Notes: generated from the letters alone by a model not told the origin. A DNA stretch of 11,980 bases from an uncultured Prosthecobacter sp. (GCA_937941745.1 CALDGV010000538.1:1-11980), one strand, 5' to 3'. Numbered from the stretch's first letter, positions 1 to 8,017 are shown. Made by a program: numbers and translations.

Positions 1-73
1 GGTTGGGCTTGGCTCCCAGGACAGACTGGAGAAGCAGGGCGCTGAGCAGGCACGGGAAAAGAAAACGGAGCAT
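1..73 (-). CDS. Exported protein, N-terminal fragment (cut by left edge)
   Basis: Only the first 24 codons are inside the window, read leftwards from an ATG at 73-71. They encode MLRFLFPCLLSALLLQSVLG followed by AKPN. This is a classic signal peptide: one Arg near the start, an uninterrupted Leu/Ala/Val hydrophobic core, and a small-residue cleavage region around VLG-A. There is no lipobox cysteine, so a lipoprotein is unlikely. A GAGG element sits about 7 nt before the ATG, the best ribosome-binding-like site in the window. It follows the MFS gene on the same strand after 87 bp and could be co-transcribed with it. The mature protein is not visible, so the function cannot be assigned. Confidence 0.6.
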   Translation of the reverse strand, partial: MLRFLFPCLLSALLLQSVLGAKPN

Positions 74-94
74 GGCGCGCCTCTAACGACGCTC

Positions 95-127
95 CGGCGG
101 CCAACTGTCAGGTCAGTTGCACCGCCG
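95..127. repeat. Bulged inverted repeat (hairpin) between MFS gene and exported-protein gene
   Basis: The outer arms CGGCGG (95-100) and CCGCCG (122-127) and the inner arms CAACTG (102-107) and CAGTTG (114-119) are exactly complementary. Together they give a 12-bp stem with one small internal loop (1 x 2 nt) and a 6-nt apical loop. It lies 34 bp after the MFS stop codon and 22 bp before the next start codon on the minus strand. No T-run follows on either strand, so it is not a standard intrinsic terminator. It may act as a 3'-end-stabilising structure, a weak attenuator or a protein-binding site. Confidence 0.45.
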
Positions 128-160
128 TCCATGCTCCGGCTCAAAACAAACCTGCCCAGA

Positions 161-1537
161 TCAATCTTCCGGCATCGGGCGGCCCTTCGTCTCCGGAAGG
201 AAGGCCAGGGCGACAAGACCGAGGAGGAAGATCACGCTCATGTAGGAGCAGGCGTTGCGGAAGGCTTCGAGCTTGGCCTCGGGAGTCGTGGCACCAGCCT
301 TCAGAGCGGCCTGGAGGCTGCCAAGGGTGAAGGGTCCGCTTGCGGCCACGAAACGGCCGACGTTGTAGCAGAAGCTCGTGCCCGTGCTGCGCAGGCTGGT
401 GGGGAAAAGCTCCGGAAGGTAGATGGCAAACCCGGCGAAAAGTGCAAGCTGGCAGGCACCCATGACGGCGCTCATCCAGATGTCACCACGGCCGTTGAAG
501 AGCTGGAAGTAGCCCACCGTGGCCACCAGTGCGGCGACATAAGCGATGCCGAAGGCCTTCTTGCGGCCCATGCTCTGGGCAAACTTGGTGAACAACAGCA
601 TGCCAAAGAAGGCGCCAATGTTCTGCACGATTGAGTTCACACCGATCCAGAAGGTCTTTTCACCGGTGATCTTGTCGGCGGCGACGCCTTCTTCCTGGAG
701 GGAGCGCTGCATCACATCACCCACCAGCTCCGGGCTGAAGAAGCCAATGCCCCAGAGGCCGATCACACCTGCAACACACAGGACCATCCCCAGCAGGGCG
801 CTCTTCCTCCAGCGGACATCCCCGAGCAGGGCTGAATAGGAGCCGAACTTCACGCCGGCAGCCTTGCCTGCCGCACGGGCCTGCACCCATTTTTCTGGTT
901 CTTTGAGACGGATCTGAATGAAGACGCAGAGGAAGGCGGGCAGGGCGCCGACAAGGAACATGTATTTCCAGGCCGTACCAGGCTCGATGGCCTTGGTGCC
1001 TTCCAGATGCCCCATGTACATGCTCACCAAGCCGGCGGTGACGTTGCCGACCGCGGAAAGGGCCTGAAGCGTTCCGAGAGCACCGGCACGCGCAGTGTCC
1101 GGAAGCGTGTCAGCCACCAAGGCCACCGCCAGGCCAAACACGCCGCCCACACCCAGACCCGTGAGGAAACGATAGACCGCAAAGTCCACCCAGCCCTTGG
1201 AGAACGCCGAAAGACCGGTGCAGACCGAATAGATGAGCACGGTGAGGGTGAGGGTCTTGGCGCGACCGATGCGATCACCGACCGAACCGAAAATGAGCCC
1301 GCCCGTGGCCCAGCCTGCCACGAAGATCGAGGTGGCATAACCGCCGAACTTGATGGCGTCCACATCGGGAGGCAGCAGCGCCTTCATCGCGGAGTTGCGC
1401 GCCAGCAGGAAAAGCTGCTGATCCAGGCAGTCAAACAGCCAGGCCAGGGAAGCCACAATGAAGACGAACCAGTGGTAGCTCGTCAGGTGCTTGTACCAAG
1501 GAGCGTGGGGAGCGGGAAGGGAGGCGGGTTGGCTCAT
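161..1537 (-). CDS. Major facilitator superfamily (MFS) transporter, metabolite:H+ symporter / sugar-porter-like
   Basis: A 458-residue integral membrane protein, the normal length for a 12-helix MFS permease. The soluble N-terminus (1-20) is followed by helix 1, which holds the acidic stretch FDCLDQ (35-40). The MFS motif A between helices 2 and 3 reads GSVGDRIGRAK (84-94). A Gly-rich helix 4-5 region surrounds GLGVGGVFGLAVALVAD (127-143). LKEPEKW (211-217) lies at the central loop, in the place of the sugar-porter PESPRW motif. The second-half signatures are MGRKKAFG (323-330), PELFPTSLRSTG (375-386) and a terminal PETKG (448-452). The family drives solute transport across the inner membrane, usually with protons; the substrate (sugar acid, aromatic acid or other organic acid) cannot be read from the sequence. 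The start MSQPASLP is preferred because it gives the normal N-terminus, though no Shine-Dalgarno precedes it. It lies 63 bp downstream of the large exported-protein gene on the same strand. Confidence 0.9.
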   Translation of the reverse strand: MSQPASLPAPHAPWYKHLTSYHWFVFIVASLAWLFDCLDQQLFLLARNSAMKALLPPDVDAIKFGGYATSIFVAGWATGGLIFGSVGDRIGRAKTLTLTVLIYSVCTGLSAFSKGWVDFAVYRFLTGLGVGGVFGLAVALVADTLPDTARAGALGTLQALSAVGNVTAGLVSMYMGHLEGTKAIEPGTAWKYMFLVGALPAFLCVFIQIRLKEPEKWVQARAAGKAAGVKFGSYSALLGDVRWRKSALLGMVLCVAGVIGLWGIGFFSPELVGDVMQRSLQEEGVAADKITGEKTFWIGVNSIVQNIGAFFGMLLFTKFAQSMGRKKAFGIAYVAALVATVGYFQLFNGRGDIWMSAVMGACQLALFAGFAIYLPELFPTSLRSTGTSFCYNVGRFVAASGPFTLGSLQAALKAGATTPEAKLEAFRNACSYMSVIFLLGLVALAFLPETKGRPMPED

Positions 1538-1600
1538 GGGCGCGGAGAGTGGATGCCCCGCGGGGATGTGGCAATCACGAATTCGCGCCTTCCCGGCACC

Positions 1601-4600
1601 TCAATTTTCATTGCCTTGCAGGATCATTTTTCCTGAAAGAATGGCCGAGGTGGTGAGGGTGGATTCCGGCAGGAGGAAATAGCCTCCACCATCGGCCCGG
1701 TGAGGCACGAGAACGCCTTCAAAGTCCGCCTTCCGCCCTGCTCCGGTCGGCGTGATGCTGCCTTTGATCACGCCTGTGGAGGCGGTGATGGTGAGGGCAA
1801 GCTTCTGCGTGTTGGGAACGGGCAGCTTCACCAGGCTGGGCGTATCAATCCGGAAGGTCTGGGTCACCACAGGGGGTAGATTGGCCTCGGTGAAGGTGAG
1901 GATGGCATTATCATTGCCAGTCCCAAGACCAAGGAGGTTGAAAACCACGGTCTTGGGATCGTAGAGGCTGCCATCCAGATCGAGGTTGAGGATTGTGGGG
2001 AAGCCCGGCTTGTAGCTGCGTGTCGGGGTCGCGATGTTGTTCTTGAGCCAGGTGATGCCGTCCAGGTCCGCATGCCGCCCGGCCTGAACACGCGTCCAGC
2101 CCTGGACCGAGCCGCGGTTGGTGTAGAGCATCTGATGCCAGGGAACTTCGCCATCTGCACCCAGGGTGCCACCAGCGGTGATGCCGGTGCCATCGGCCAG
2201 CTTGCCGCTCCAGGTGACCACACCCGCGCTGCTGACCTTCAGGATCGTGTAACTGCTGCCCTGGGGATAAGCGAGGTCGGAAATGTGATCGACCGGCGTC
2301 ACTAGGGAGTTGTAGGCCCCCACCAAATTGGCCTGAGCCTGCTGACGCTCGGCGAGCAGATCAATCTCCCCGGGATCCATGGGTGTCTGCGAAGGTGAGG
2401 CAACGCCCGTCACCGAACCTGTGTCAGCATCGAAGGTCAGGCGGACGTGCACCGCAGGCACGCTTTGGGTAGGCTTCATCGCCGGAACCACACAGGTGGC
2501 CTGCCGGGAGGGCGAGGGCTGTGTCTCCAAAAAGACCTTCGCAGGGAAAATGTAGCTCACACCGCCCAGGATGAGCTTGCCGCTGACAGCCCCGCTGTTG
2601 GTCACCGTAAGGCTCAGGCTGCCGCCATGCCGCTGATTGAGTCCGCCGCGTTCCGCCAGTCCGGTGAAAGTGCCGTAAAACTTCTGCGGCAGCGGCTCCA
2701 CTGTCAGGCTGAAGTTCAATTTGAAGGTCGGCCCGCTGGCAGGCTTGACGGTCGCCACCAAAAGGAAGGTCTTGGGTGCGGTCACCGTGGCACCGAGGAA
2801 ATTGGGGCGCCCAACCAGCCTTTCGTTTTTGACATCGTAGGTCACGCCTGCAGGGAGTCCCGTCACGGCCGTGATCTGGCCCACGGGCAGGTTCAGCGAG
2901 ATGGCTCCCATGTTTTGCGACACCATGAATGCTTGTGGGTTCGGCGTCAGCGGGGTGGTGTCCAGGCCATCCGGCCAGCCATCGCCATCGGAGTCGGGGC
3001 TGCTGCGGTTCGTGCCGAGCTGCACCTCGCTGTAATTCGAGAGCCCGTCCTTGTCATCGTCGCGGTTGTCCTCGGCAAAGTGGGCCATGAGGGTGTATTC
3101 ACGCAGCACCGGAAAGATGTAAGGGCTGAGGGGGCTGACCAGCTGGTCATTGAACTTCCAGCCCGCAAAGACATAGCCAAGGGCCGGCGTGGCGCTGATG
3201 CTATGCTGGGCTCCAGGCAGGAAGAGGCCGGGCGGCTCGTTGACCGAACCAAAGCTCTCCTGCCCAGCAGCGACCTGGGTGCCAAAGGAAATCACATCCT
3301 CCCAGAGGGCCGCCTCATCACGAAGGAAGTCTTCCAGCTTGGTCGCGGAGGTTCCCGGCAGGGCTCCTGCGAGGTCGGATTTCGGAATGCTGCCCTTGAT
3401 GACCTTGTTGCCTTTAAAGTTCGGCGTGAGTGCGCGCAGCGAGGTGGTGCCGGTCAGCAGCTTGGCCAGATTGAAGCTCCAGCCATCCTCCACGATGGTG
3501 ACACCGCCGAGACTCTTGTTGATGCGGTCGAGCTGGGAGCGGACCTCCGTCTCCTGCTCCGGATCACCGCGCAAGGAGATGAGGTGGAACTCATCCCGGA
3601 CCAGAGGACGCTTGGTGCGGATGTGCGTGCTAGCCTGATTGTAAAGCGTGATCGCGGCCTGGAGATTGGCCTTGATGCTCGCGCGCTTGTCCGTGCTGCT
3701 GAACTTGAGCACGTCGCCCAGCAGGTCGGCGGCACTCTGCGCATTGAGCTGGTCCAGATTCTCCAGCTCCTTGAGCTGCTGGAGCGGAGCCGCCAGCTGG
3801 TAGGTGAGCATCATGTCAAACAGGGCCAGCAGCGCCTTGCAGCTGCCGCGCAGCATCAGCACGTCTCCGTAGTCGAGATAAACACCATCGTCATAGCGCA
3901 TGTATTCCGGCAGCGTGCCCAGGAAGGTCGTGGAGGTGATCTTCTCCAGCTGTGCCAGCGCGGCCTGCAGGCGTGGATAAGCCGTGGTCTTGAGGTATTC
4001 GATTCCCTGGCTGGAGTTCGCCGTGGGTGAGAACTTCTCATTCCCAAAGTCATCCAGTTCCAGCAGGTAGTGCGGCTGCTCCGGATCCACGGAATCATCC
4101 TGGATGCCAAGCTGGTCCAGCAGGTCCACGAAGGCCGGCTCCTTCTGCAGCTTCAGCAGGTTCACCACCGCCATCAGCGCATTCGCCTCCGGGTGGGTTT
4201 TGGAAAGGTTCAGGGCCGATTGAAAATGCTGCTGCGCCGTGTTCAGCGCGGCGGAGGTGATGAGCGGCACCTGCGGCTCGGGTGCGGTGGTGTTCCAGTC
4301 TCCGCGGTAGGTCAGATGCACCTTGCCCCAGGCCACATGCGCATCCGCCGTGATCGGCGGCCCCGCCTGGCTGCTCAGGCTGAGCCGCACATCCGTGTTC
4401 ATGGAGAAGGGATTGTAGGAGTCCACGCGCAGGTAGTAGGTCGTGCCAGGGGTGGCAAAAAAGGCCAGCTCGCTCGTGACATCCGTGATGGAGTCATCGC
4501 TCTCCGCCACCGGGCTCAGGCTGGCCAGGTCCGTGCCCGTGAAGACCATCAACCCTGTGTCCATCGGAATGCGGATGGGCTCAAAGGTCATCGGATCGAA

Positions 4601-4906
4601 GTCGGGGCCATCCTCCATGCTTCCCGAGGTCTTGACGGTGACGAGCAGCTCGTTGCCGGGCGGGCAGGTCCACTTCCACCAGATCGTGCTGCCCACGAAG
4701 TCAGCCAGGAACTCATCGTAGCGGATGAAAGGCTCCTCGATCTCAAAGTAGGCCTCATCCACCGTGCCCGTGACGTTCGCGGTCAGGTCTGAGCCGAGGT
4801 CAGCCGCATTGGCGAAGTCATCGTTCGGCGGGGGAACGGCCAGCAGAGGGATCGGAGAAGCCAGAAGAAGGGCAGCCGCCCAGAGGTTCGCGAGTTGCGT
4901 TTTCAT
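1601..4906 (-). CDS. Large exported modular beta-domain protein with TSP3-like calcium loops (function unknown)
   Basis: A 1101-residue protein with a clear signal peptide (1-23, ending LLA-VPPPNDD). Visible modules in order follow. Residues 25-180 hold a beta domain starting PPNDDFANA with STIWWKWT (73-80) and TTYYLRVDS, resembling pre-peptidase C-terminal-like domains common in Verrucomicrobia and Planctomycetes. Residues 215-540 are a helical region whose first part (219-252) looks like a tetratricopeptide repeat. Residues 552-611 resemble an InlB B-repeat (LGYVFAGWKFND, YTLMAHF). Residues 616-648 are Asp-rich calcium-type loops (DDDKDGLSN, then DSDGDGWPDGLD) like thrombospondin type 3. 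Residues 661-737 look like an Ig/cadherin-like 'putative Ig' domain (LPAGVTYD, LVGRP). From 742 to the end are about three related beta segments with the pattern 'S-G-x-[VI]-x-G-x-[LI]'. No catalytic motif, PEP-CTERM or LPxTG is seen. Probably a surface or secreted scaffold or adhesin; the exact function is unknown. The start codon lacks a Shine-Dalgarno. Confidence 0.85.
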   Translation of the reverse strand: MKTQLANLWAAALLLASPIPLLAVPPPNDDFANAADLGSDLTANVTGTVDEAYFEIEEPFIRYDEFLADFVGSTIWWKWTCPPGNELLVTVKTSGSMEDGPDFDPMTFEPIRIPMDTGLMVFTGTDLASLSPVAESDDSITDVTSELAFFATPGTTYYLRVDSYNPFSMNTDVRLSLSSQAGPPITADAHVAWGKVHLTYRGDWNTTAPEPQVPLITSAALNTAQQHFQSALNLSKTHPEANALMAVVNLLKLQKEPAFVDLLDQLGIQDDSVDPEQPHYLLELDDFGNEKFSPTANSSQGIEYLKTTAYPRLQAALAQLEKITSTTFLGTLPEYMRYDDGVYLDYGDVLMLRGSCKALLALFDMMLTYQLAAPLQQLKELENLDQLNAQSAADLLGDVLKFSSTDKRASIKANLQAAITLYNQASTHIRTKRPLVRDEFHLISLRGDPEQETEVRSQLDRINKSLGGVTIVEDGWSFNLAKLLTGTTSLRALTPNFKGNKVIKGSIPKSDLAGALPGTSATKLEDFLRDEAALWEDVISFGTQVAAGQESFGSVNEPPGLFLPGAQHSISATPALGYVFAGWKFNDQLVSPLSPYIFPVLREYTLMAHFAEDNRDDDKDGLSNYSEVQLGTNRSSPDSDGDGWPDGLDTTPLTPNPQAFMVSQNMGAISLNLPVGQITAVTGLPAGVTYDVKNERLVGRPNFLGATVTAPKTFLLVATVKPASGPTFKLNFSLTVEPLPQKFYGTFTGLAERGGLNQRHGGSLSLTVTNSGAVSGKLILGGVSYIFPAKVFLETQPSPSRQATCVVPAMKPTQSVPAVHVRLTFDADTGSVTGVASPSQTPMDPGEIDLLAERQQAQANLVGAYNSLVTPVDHISDLAYPQGSSYTILKVSSAGVVTWSGKLADGTGITAGGTLGADGEVPWHQMLYTNRGSVQGWTRVQAGRHADLDGITWLKNNIATPTRSYKPGFPTILNLDLDGSLYDPKTVVFNLLGLGTGNDNAILTFTEANLPPVVTQTFRIDTPSLVKLPVPNTQKLALTITASTGVIKGSITPTGAGRKADFEGVLVPHRADGGGYFLLPESTLTTSAILSGKMILQGNEN

Positions 4907-5068
4907 AGAAGTGTCGGCGCTGGGAGATGACCTGTTCGAAGTACCTACAGGATTCCGGTGCCCCGATTACCGATTATCCTGCGAATCAAGCTGCACCACT
5001 TGGGCAGGCCGAGGTTCCGCGAATGACCTGCGAGGAGCTGCCGCCGGAGGCCGTAACACCCCAACACC
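4907..5068. promoter_or_regulatory. Divergent intergenic region, probable promoters for both flanking genes
   Basis: 162 bp separate the oppositely oriented starts of the 1101-residue exported protein (minus) and the CocE-like hydrolase (plus). Promoters must lie here or just inside the genes, by position alone. The only AT-rich patch holds two adjacent imperfect copies, GATTACC (4965-4971) and GATTATCC (4972-4979). On the minus strand this patch reads GATAAT (4978-4973), a plausible -10 hexamer about 70 nt before the minus-strand start, but no good -35 pairs with it. No convincing promoter was found for the plus-strand gene. GGAGG at 5046-5050 is 18 nt from the plus-strand ATG, too far for a normal ribosome-binding site. 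Confidence 0.4.
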
Positions 5069-6736
5069 ATGTTCCGATTTCCGCCCTTCCGCTGCCTTGC
5101 CGCCTTTACCTTCCTCCTAGGCGGCTCCGCTCTGGCCCAGCTGCCGCCGCTCGACCTCGGGGGGGTGCGCGAGGAGCACCTCATGATCCCGATGCGGGAT
5201 GGCGTGCGCCTCTCCGCCTACCTTTACCTGCCTCCTGGCGAAGGAAAATGGCCCGTCGTGTTTGAGCAGCGCTACGCCAGCGTCACTGGCACCTCCTCAC
5301 GCAAAAATTCCGCCGATCTCGCCCGCCGCGGCTTTGCTGTGGCCATGATGAATTTCCGGGGCTCCCAGCAGAGTGAAGGCAGGTACGTCGGCTACCGCGC
5401 GCTGGCCTGGGGCGAACAAAAAGATGGTTACGATGTCTGCGAATGGCTGGCCTCCCAGCCCTGGTGCACCGGCAAGGTCGGCACCTTCGGCAGCTCCCAG
5501 GGCGGTTTTGCCCAGAATTTTCTCGCCGTCACCCGCCCGCCCCACCTCGTCTGCCAGTACATGGTAGACACCGGCCTCAGCCTCTTCCAGGAAGGCTACC
5601 GCATCGGCGGCGTGACCCGGCCCGGGCGCTTCGCCGACTTCGGCGCGAACTGCCGGAATCCTGCCGACAACGAGGCTCTCCTGGCTGAATGGGACCAGCA
5701 TCCCAACTACGACGACTACTGGCGCGCGGAGGACTGCACGCTGCACTTTGCCGAGATGGACGTGCCCTGCTTCACCATCGGCAGCTGGTATGATTTCATG
5801 GTCCAGGGCAGCGTGGCCAGCTTCATCGGCAGGCAGCACCAGGGCGGTGCCAACTCCCGCGGCAGGCAGTGGCTCCTGCTTGGGCCGTGGCTGCATGGCC
5901 GTCTGAACAAGGGCAGCAAGGTCGGCGACCTCGTTTATCCTGAAAACGCCACCTGGCCCGAGGTGGAGCACATGGTCCGCTGGTTCGATCACTGGCTCAA
6001 AGGCGTGGACAACGGCATCGAGAAGGAGCCCGCCGTGCGCTACTACGTCATGGGGGCGGTGGGCGAACCTGGAGCTCCCGGCAATGCCTGGCGCACCGCC
6101 GCCGACTGGCCGCCACCACCGCAGCTTGGCAGCCTCTACCTCCAGCCGGAGGGCCGGTTGGAGGAAAAAGCCCCCACTGCCGCAGAAAGCAGCACCCGCT
6201 ACGAGTCCGATCCAGCCCAGCCCATGCAGATCGCCGGCCGCTCCTTCCCCGGAGCCAAGGATGCCCGTGATTTTGAGGCGCAGAAGGAGGTCCGCACCTG
6301 GACGACCGAGCCGCTCAAGCAGGCCGTCGAATGGAACGGCGAAGTCCGCGCCGAGGTCTGGCTCAGCTCCACGGCCAAGGACACCGACCTCATCCTCCGC
6401 GTCACCGATGTGTATCCCGATGGGCGCAGCATCCTCGTCATGGACTATCCCATGCGGGCCCGCTACCGCTCCGGCTGGGACAAGCAGGCCCTTCTCACTC
6501 CTGGCGAGCCCGCCCGCCTGGAATGGCACATCGGCTGGACCAGCCTCATCTTCGCCCCCGGCCATCGCATCCGGGTGACCATCGCCAGCACAGGAGCCCC
6601 CCTCTATGAGCCGAACAGCCAGACCGGCGGCCCGCAGACCCGCGACTGGCTGAAGGACGCCCGCAGCGCCACCAACACCATCTGGCACGATGCCGCCCGC
6701 CCTTCCCGGCTCATCGTCCCCCTCGCCGCGCCCTGA
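5069..6736 (+). CDS. Secreted CocE/NonD family alpha/beta hydrolase (X-Pro dipeptidyl-peptidase S15 type)
   Basis: A 555-residue exported hydrolase. A signal peptide (about 1-23, core AAFTFLLGGSALA) is followed by the family N-terminus IPMRDGVRLSAYLYLP (40-55). The catalytic serine is Ser143 in the nucleophile elbow GSSQGG (141-146). By family alignment from memory the other triad members are Asp242 in SWYDFM (239-244) and His276 in GPWLHG (272-277). Tyr69 in EQRYAS matches the oxyanion-hole tyrosine of cocaine esterase. From about residue 350 comes a C-terminal jelly-roll domain (LYLQPEGRL, TWTTEPL, RVTIAST), as expected for CocE and S15 enzymes. Length and domain order are complete. The family hydrolyses esters or amides such as acyl-amino acid, glutaryl-cephalosporin or X-Pro bonds; the natural substrate here is unknown. 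Export implies action in the periplasm or outside the cell. It is the first gene of the plus-strand block, 75 bp ahead of metX. Annotation as a peptidase would be over-specific. Confidence 0.92.
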   Translation: MFRFPPFRCLAAFTFLLGGSALAQLPPLDLGGVREEHLMIPMRDGVRLSAYLYLPPGEGKWPVVFEQRYASVTGTSSRKNSADLARRGFAVAMMNFRGSQQSEGRYVGYRALAWGEQKDGYDVCEWLASQPWCTGKVGTFGSSQGGFAQNFLAVTRPPHLVCQYMVDTGLSLFQEGYRIGGVTRPGRFADFGANCRNPADNEALLAEWDQHPNYDDYWRAEDCTLHFAEMDVPCFTIGSWYDFMVQGSVASFIGRQHQGGANSRGRQWLLLGPWLHGRLNKGSKVGDLVYPENATWPEVEHMVRWFDHWLKGVDNGIEKEPAVRYYVMGAVGEPGAPGNAWRTAADWPPPPQLGSLYLQPEGRLEEKAPTAAESSTRYESDPAQPMQIAGRSFPGAKDARDFEAQKEVRTWTTEPLKQAVEWNGEVRAEVWLSSTAKDTDLILRVTDVYPDGRSILVMDYPMRARYRSGWDKQALLTPGEPARLEWHIGWTSLIFAPGHRIRVTIASTGAPLYEPNSQTGGPQTRDWLKDARSATNTIWHDAARPSRLIVPLAAP

Positions 6737-6811
6737 GCCGCGCCCTCCCGGCAGGCAAAACCCGCCTCCGCCTTTGACAGAGGGGCCTTTCTCAACTCCT
6801 CATCCCTGCCC

Positions 6812-8017
6812 ATGTCCAAAGGTCTCGGCGAAGTCAGCACCCATTTCTTTCACCTCGGCAGCGCTGCCGAGCCCTTCGTCTTTGCCAGCGGCGACTCCCT
6901 GCCCGGCGTCACCGTGGCCTATGAGATGTATGGCAGGCTGAATGCGCGCAAGACCAACGCCATTCTGCTCTTCCACGCCCTCTCCGGCAGCCAGCACGCC
7001 GCCGGCTACAATCCCGAGGTGCCGGGCCTCTTTGGCCGCTGGACGGACGACGTGAAGCACGGCTGGTGGGACCTTTTCATCGGCCCCGGCAAGGCGCTCG
7101 ACACCAACCGCTACTGCATCATCTGCGCGAACTACCTCGGCGGCTGCTACGGCAGCAGCGGCCCCGCCTCCCTAAACCCGGAGACCGGCCAGCCTTACGG
7201 CGCCAGCTTCCCTCCCGTGCTCAGCAGCGATGTCGTCCGCAGCCAGGCCGCCCTGCTCGACCACCTCGGCATCAAAAAACTCCACGCCATCGTCGGCTCC
7301 TCCGTCGGCGGCCTCCTGGCGCTGAACTTTGCCACCCTCTACCCGGAGCGCGTGAAGATCGTCATGCCCGTGGCCACCGGCCTGCGTACCACCGTGCTCA
7401 CCCGTCTCACGCTTTTTGAGCAGGTGCTCGCCATCGAAAACGACCCGCACTTCAACGGCGGCGACTACTACGAAGGCTCCGCGCCCGAATACGGCCTCGC
7501 CCTGGCACGCATGATCTCTCACAAGACCTTCGTGCACCTGGATGCCATCGAGCGCCGCGCCCGCCAGACCGTCTCCCAGCCCAATGGCCAGCTCGCCTGG
7601 TACAAGGTCGGCCACAACGTCGAGAGCTACATGCTCCATCAGGGCAAGAAGTTCGTGAAGCGCTTCGACGCCAACTCCTACCTCCGCATCATCAACATGT
7701 GGCTGCGCTTCGATCCCCTCCGCGATGCCGGGGTCGAAAGCTACGAAGAGCTCTTCTCCCGCAGCCGCGAGGCCGGGCATCACTACCTCATCTTCAGCAT
7801 CGACAGCGACTTCTGCTTCTACCCCGAGGAGCAGGCCGAGATGGTCTCCGCGCTCGAGGCCGCCGGCGTCTCTTCCATGCACATCACCGTGCATTCGGAC
7901 AAAGGGCACGACTCCTTCCTGCTCGAACCCCAGCTCTACACCCCTCATCTCGTGTACACCCTCGAAGGCCGCTGGCAGCAGTCCTCCCTCGATGAGCCGG
8001 TGAACGAGGTGGAGTGA
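6812..8017 (+). CDS. metX: Homoserine O-acyltransferase, MetX family (homoserine O-acetyltransferase)
   Basis: A 401-residue cytoplasmic alpha/beta-hydrolase-fold acyltransferase. The family reaction transfers an acetyl (or succinyl) group from its CoA ester to the hydroxyl of L-homoserine, committing it to methionine synthesis. Recognisable blocks are HALSGSQHAAG (55-65), the oxyanion/loop block ANYLGGCYGSSGP (106-118), the nucleophile elbow GSSVGG (162-167, Ser164), DPHFNGGDYY (211-220), ESYMLHQGKKFVKRFDANSY (271-290), SDFCFYPEEQ (332-341, probable triad Asp333) and KGHDSFLLE (364-372, His366). The length fits the family. The elbow (commonly GGSMGG or GASMGG) and the lid segment near 240-255 are diverged, so acyl donor and even the acceptor (homoserine or serine) are not certain. 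No metY or other sulphur gene is adjacent in the window. The start ATG has no Shine-Dalgarno; MSKGLGEVSTHFF fits the normal N-terminus. Its stop overlaps a possible GTG start of the next gene. Confidence 0.9.
   Translation: MSKGLGEVSTHFFHLGSAAEPFVFASGDSLPGVTVAYEMYGRLNARKTNAILLFHALSGSQHAAGYNPEVPGLFGRWTDDVKHGWWDLFIGPGKALDTNRYCIICANYLGGCYGSSGPASLNPETGQPYGASFPPVLSSDVVRSQAALLDHLGIKKLHAIVGSSVGGLLALNFATLYPERVKIVMPVATGLRTTVLTRLTLFEQVLAIENDPHFNGGDYYEGSAPEYGLALARMISHKTFVHLDAIERRARQTVSQPNGQLAWYKVGHNVESYMLHQGKKFVKRFDANSYLRIINMWLRFDPLRDAGVESYEELFSRSREAGHHYLIFSIDSDFCFYPEEQAEMVSALEAAGVSSMHITVHSDKGHDSFLLEPQLYTPHLVYTLEGRWQQSSLDEPVNEVE

Noticed and set aside
1556..1565. 10-bp palindrome CCCCGCGGGG in the gap between the exported-protein and MFS genes
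   Set aside because: It has no loop and no T-tract and is unsurprising in GC-rich DNA. It could bind a dimeric protein, but nothing else supports this.
2447..4030. 527-codon plus-strand open frame inside the 1101-residue gene
   Set aside because: Its translation is Arg/His/Gln-rich with no domain signature. The minus-strand frame has a signal peptide and several recognisable modules across the same bases.
4927..5030. Direct repeat ATGACCTG at 4927-4934 and 5023-5030 in the divergent gap
   Set aside because: One 8-bp repeat within 162 bp is reasonably likely by chance; there is no symmetry or further copy to support an operator.
5297..6688. 463-codon minus-strand open frame opposite the CocE-like hydrolase
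   Set aside because: It is low-complexity Gly/Ala/Val-rich sequence typical of antisense shadows; the plus strand encodes a complete catalytic triad in the right order.
6774..6779. Perfect TTGACA (-35-like) just upstream of metX
   Set aside because: No -10-like hexamer occurs 16-18 nt downstream (the stretch is CT-rich), and the distance to the start codon leaves little room. Probably chance.
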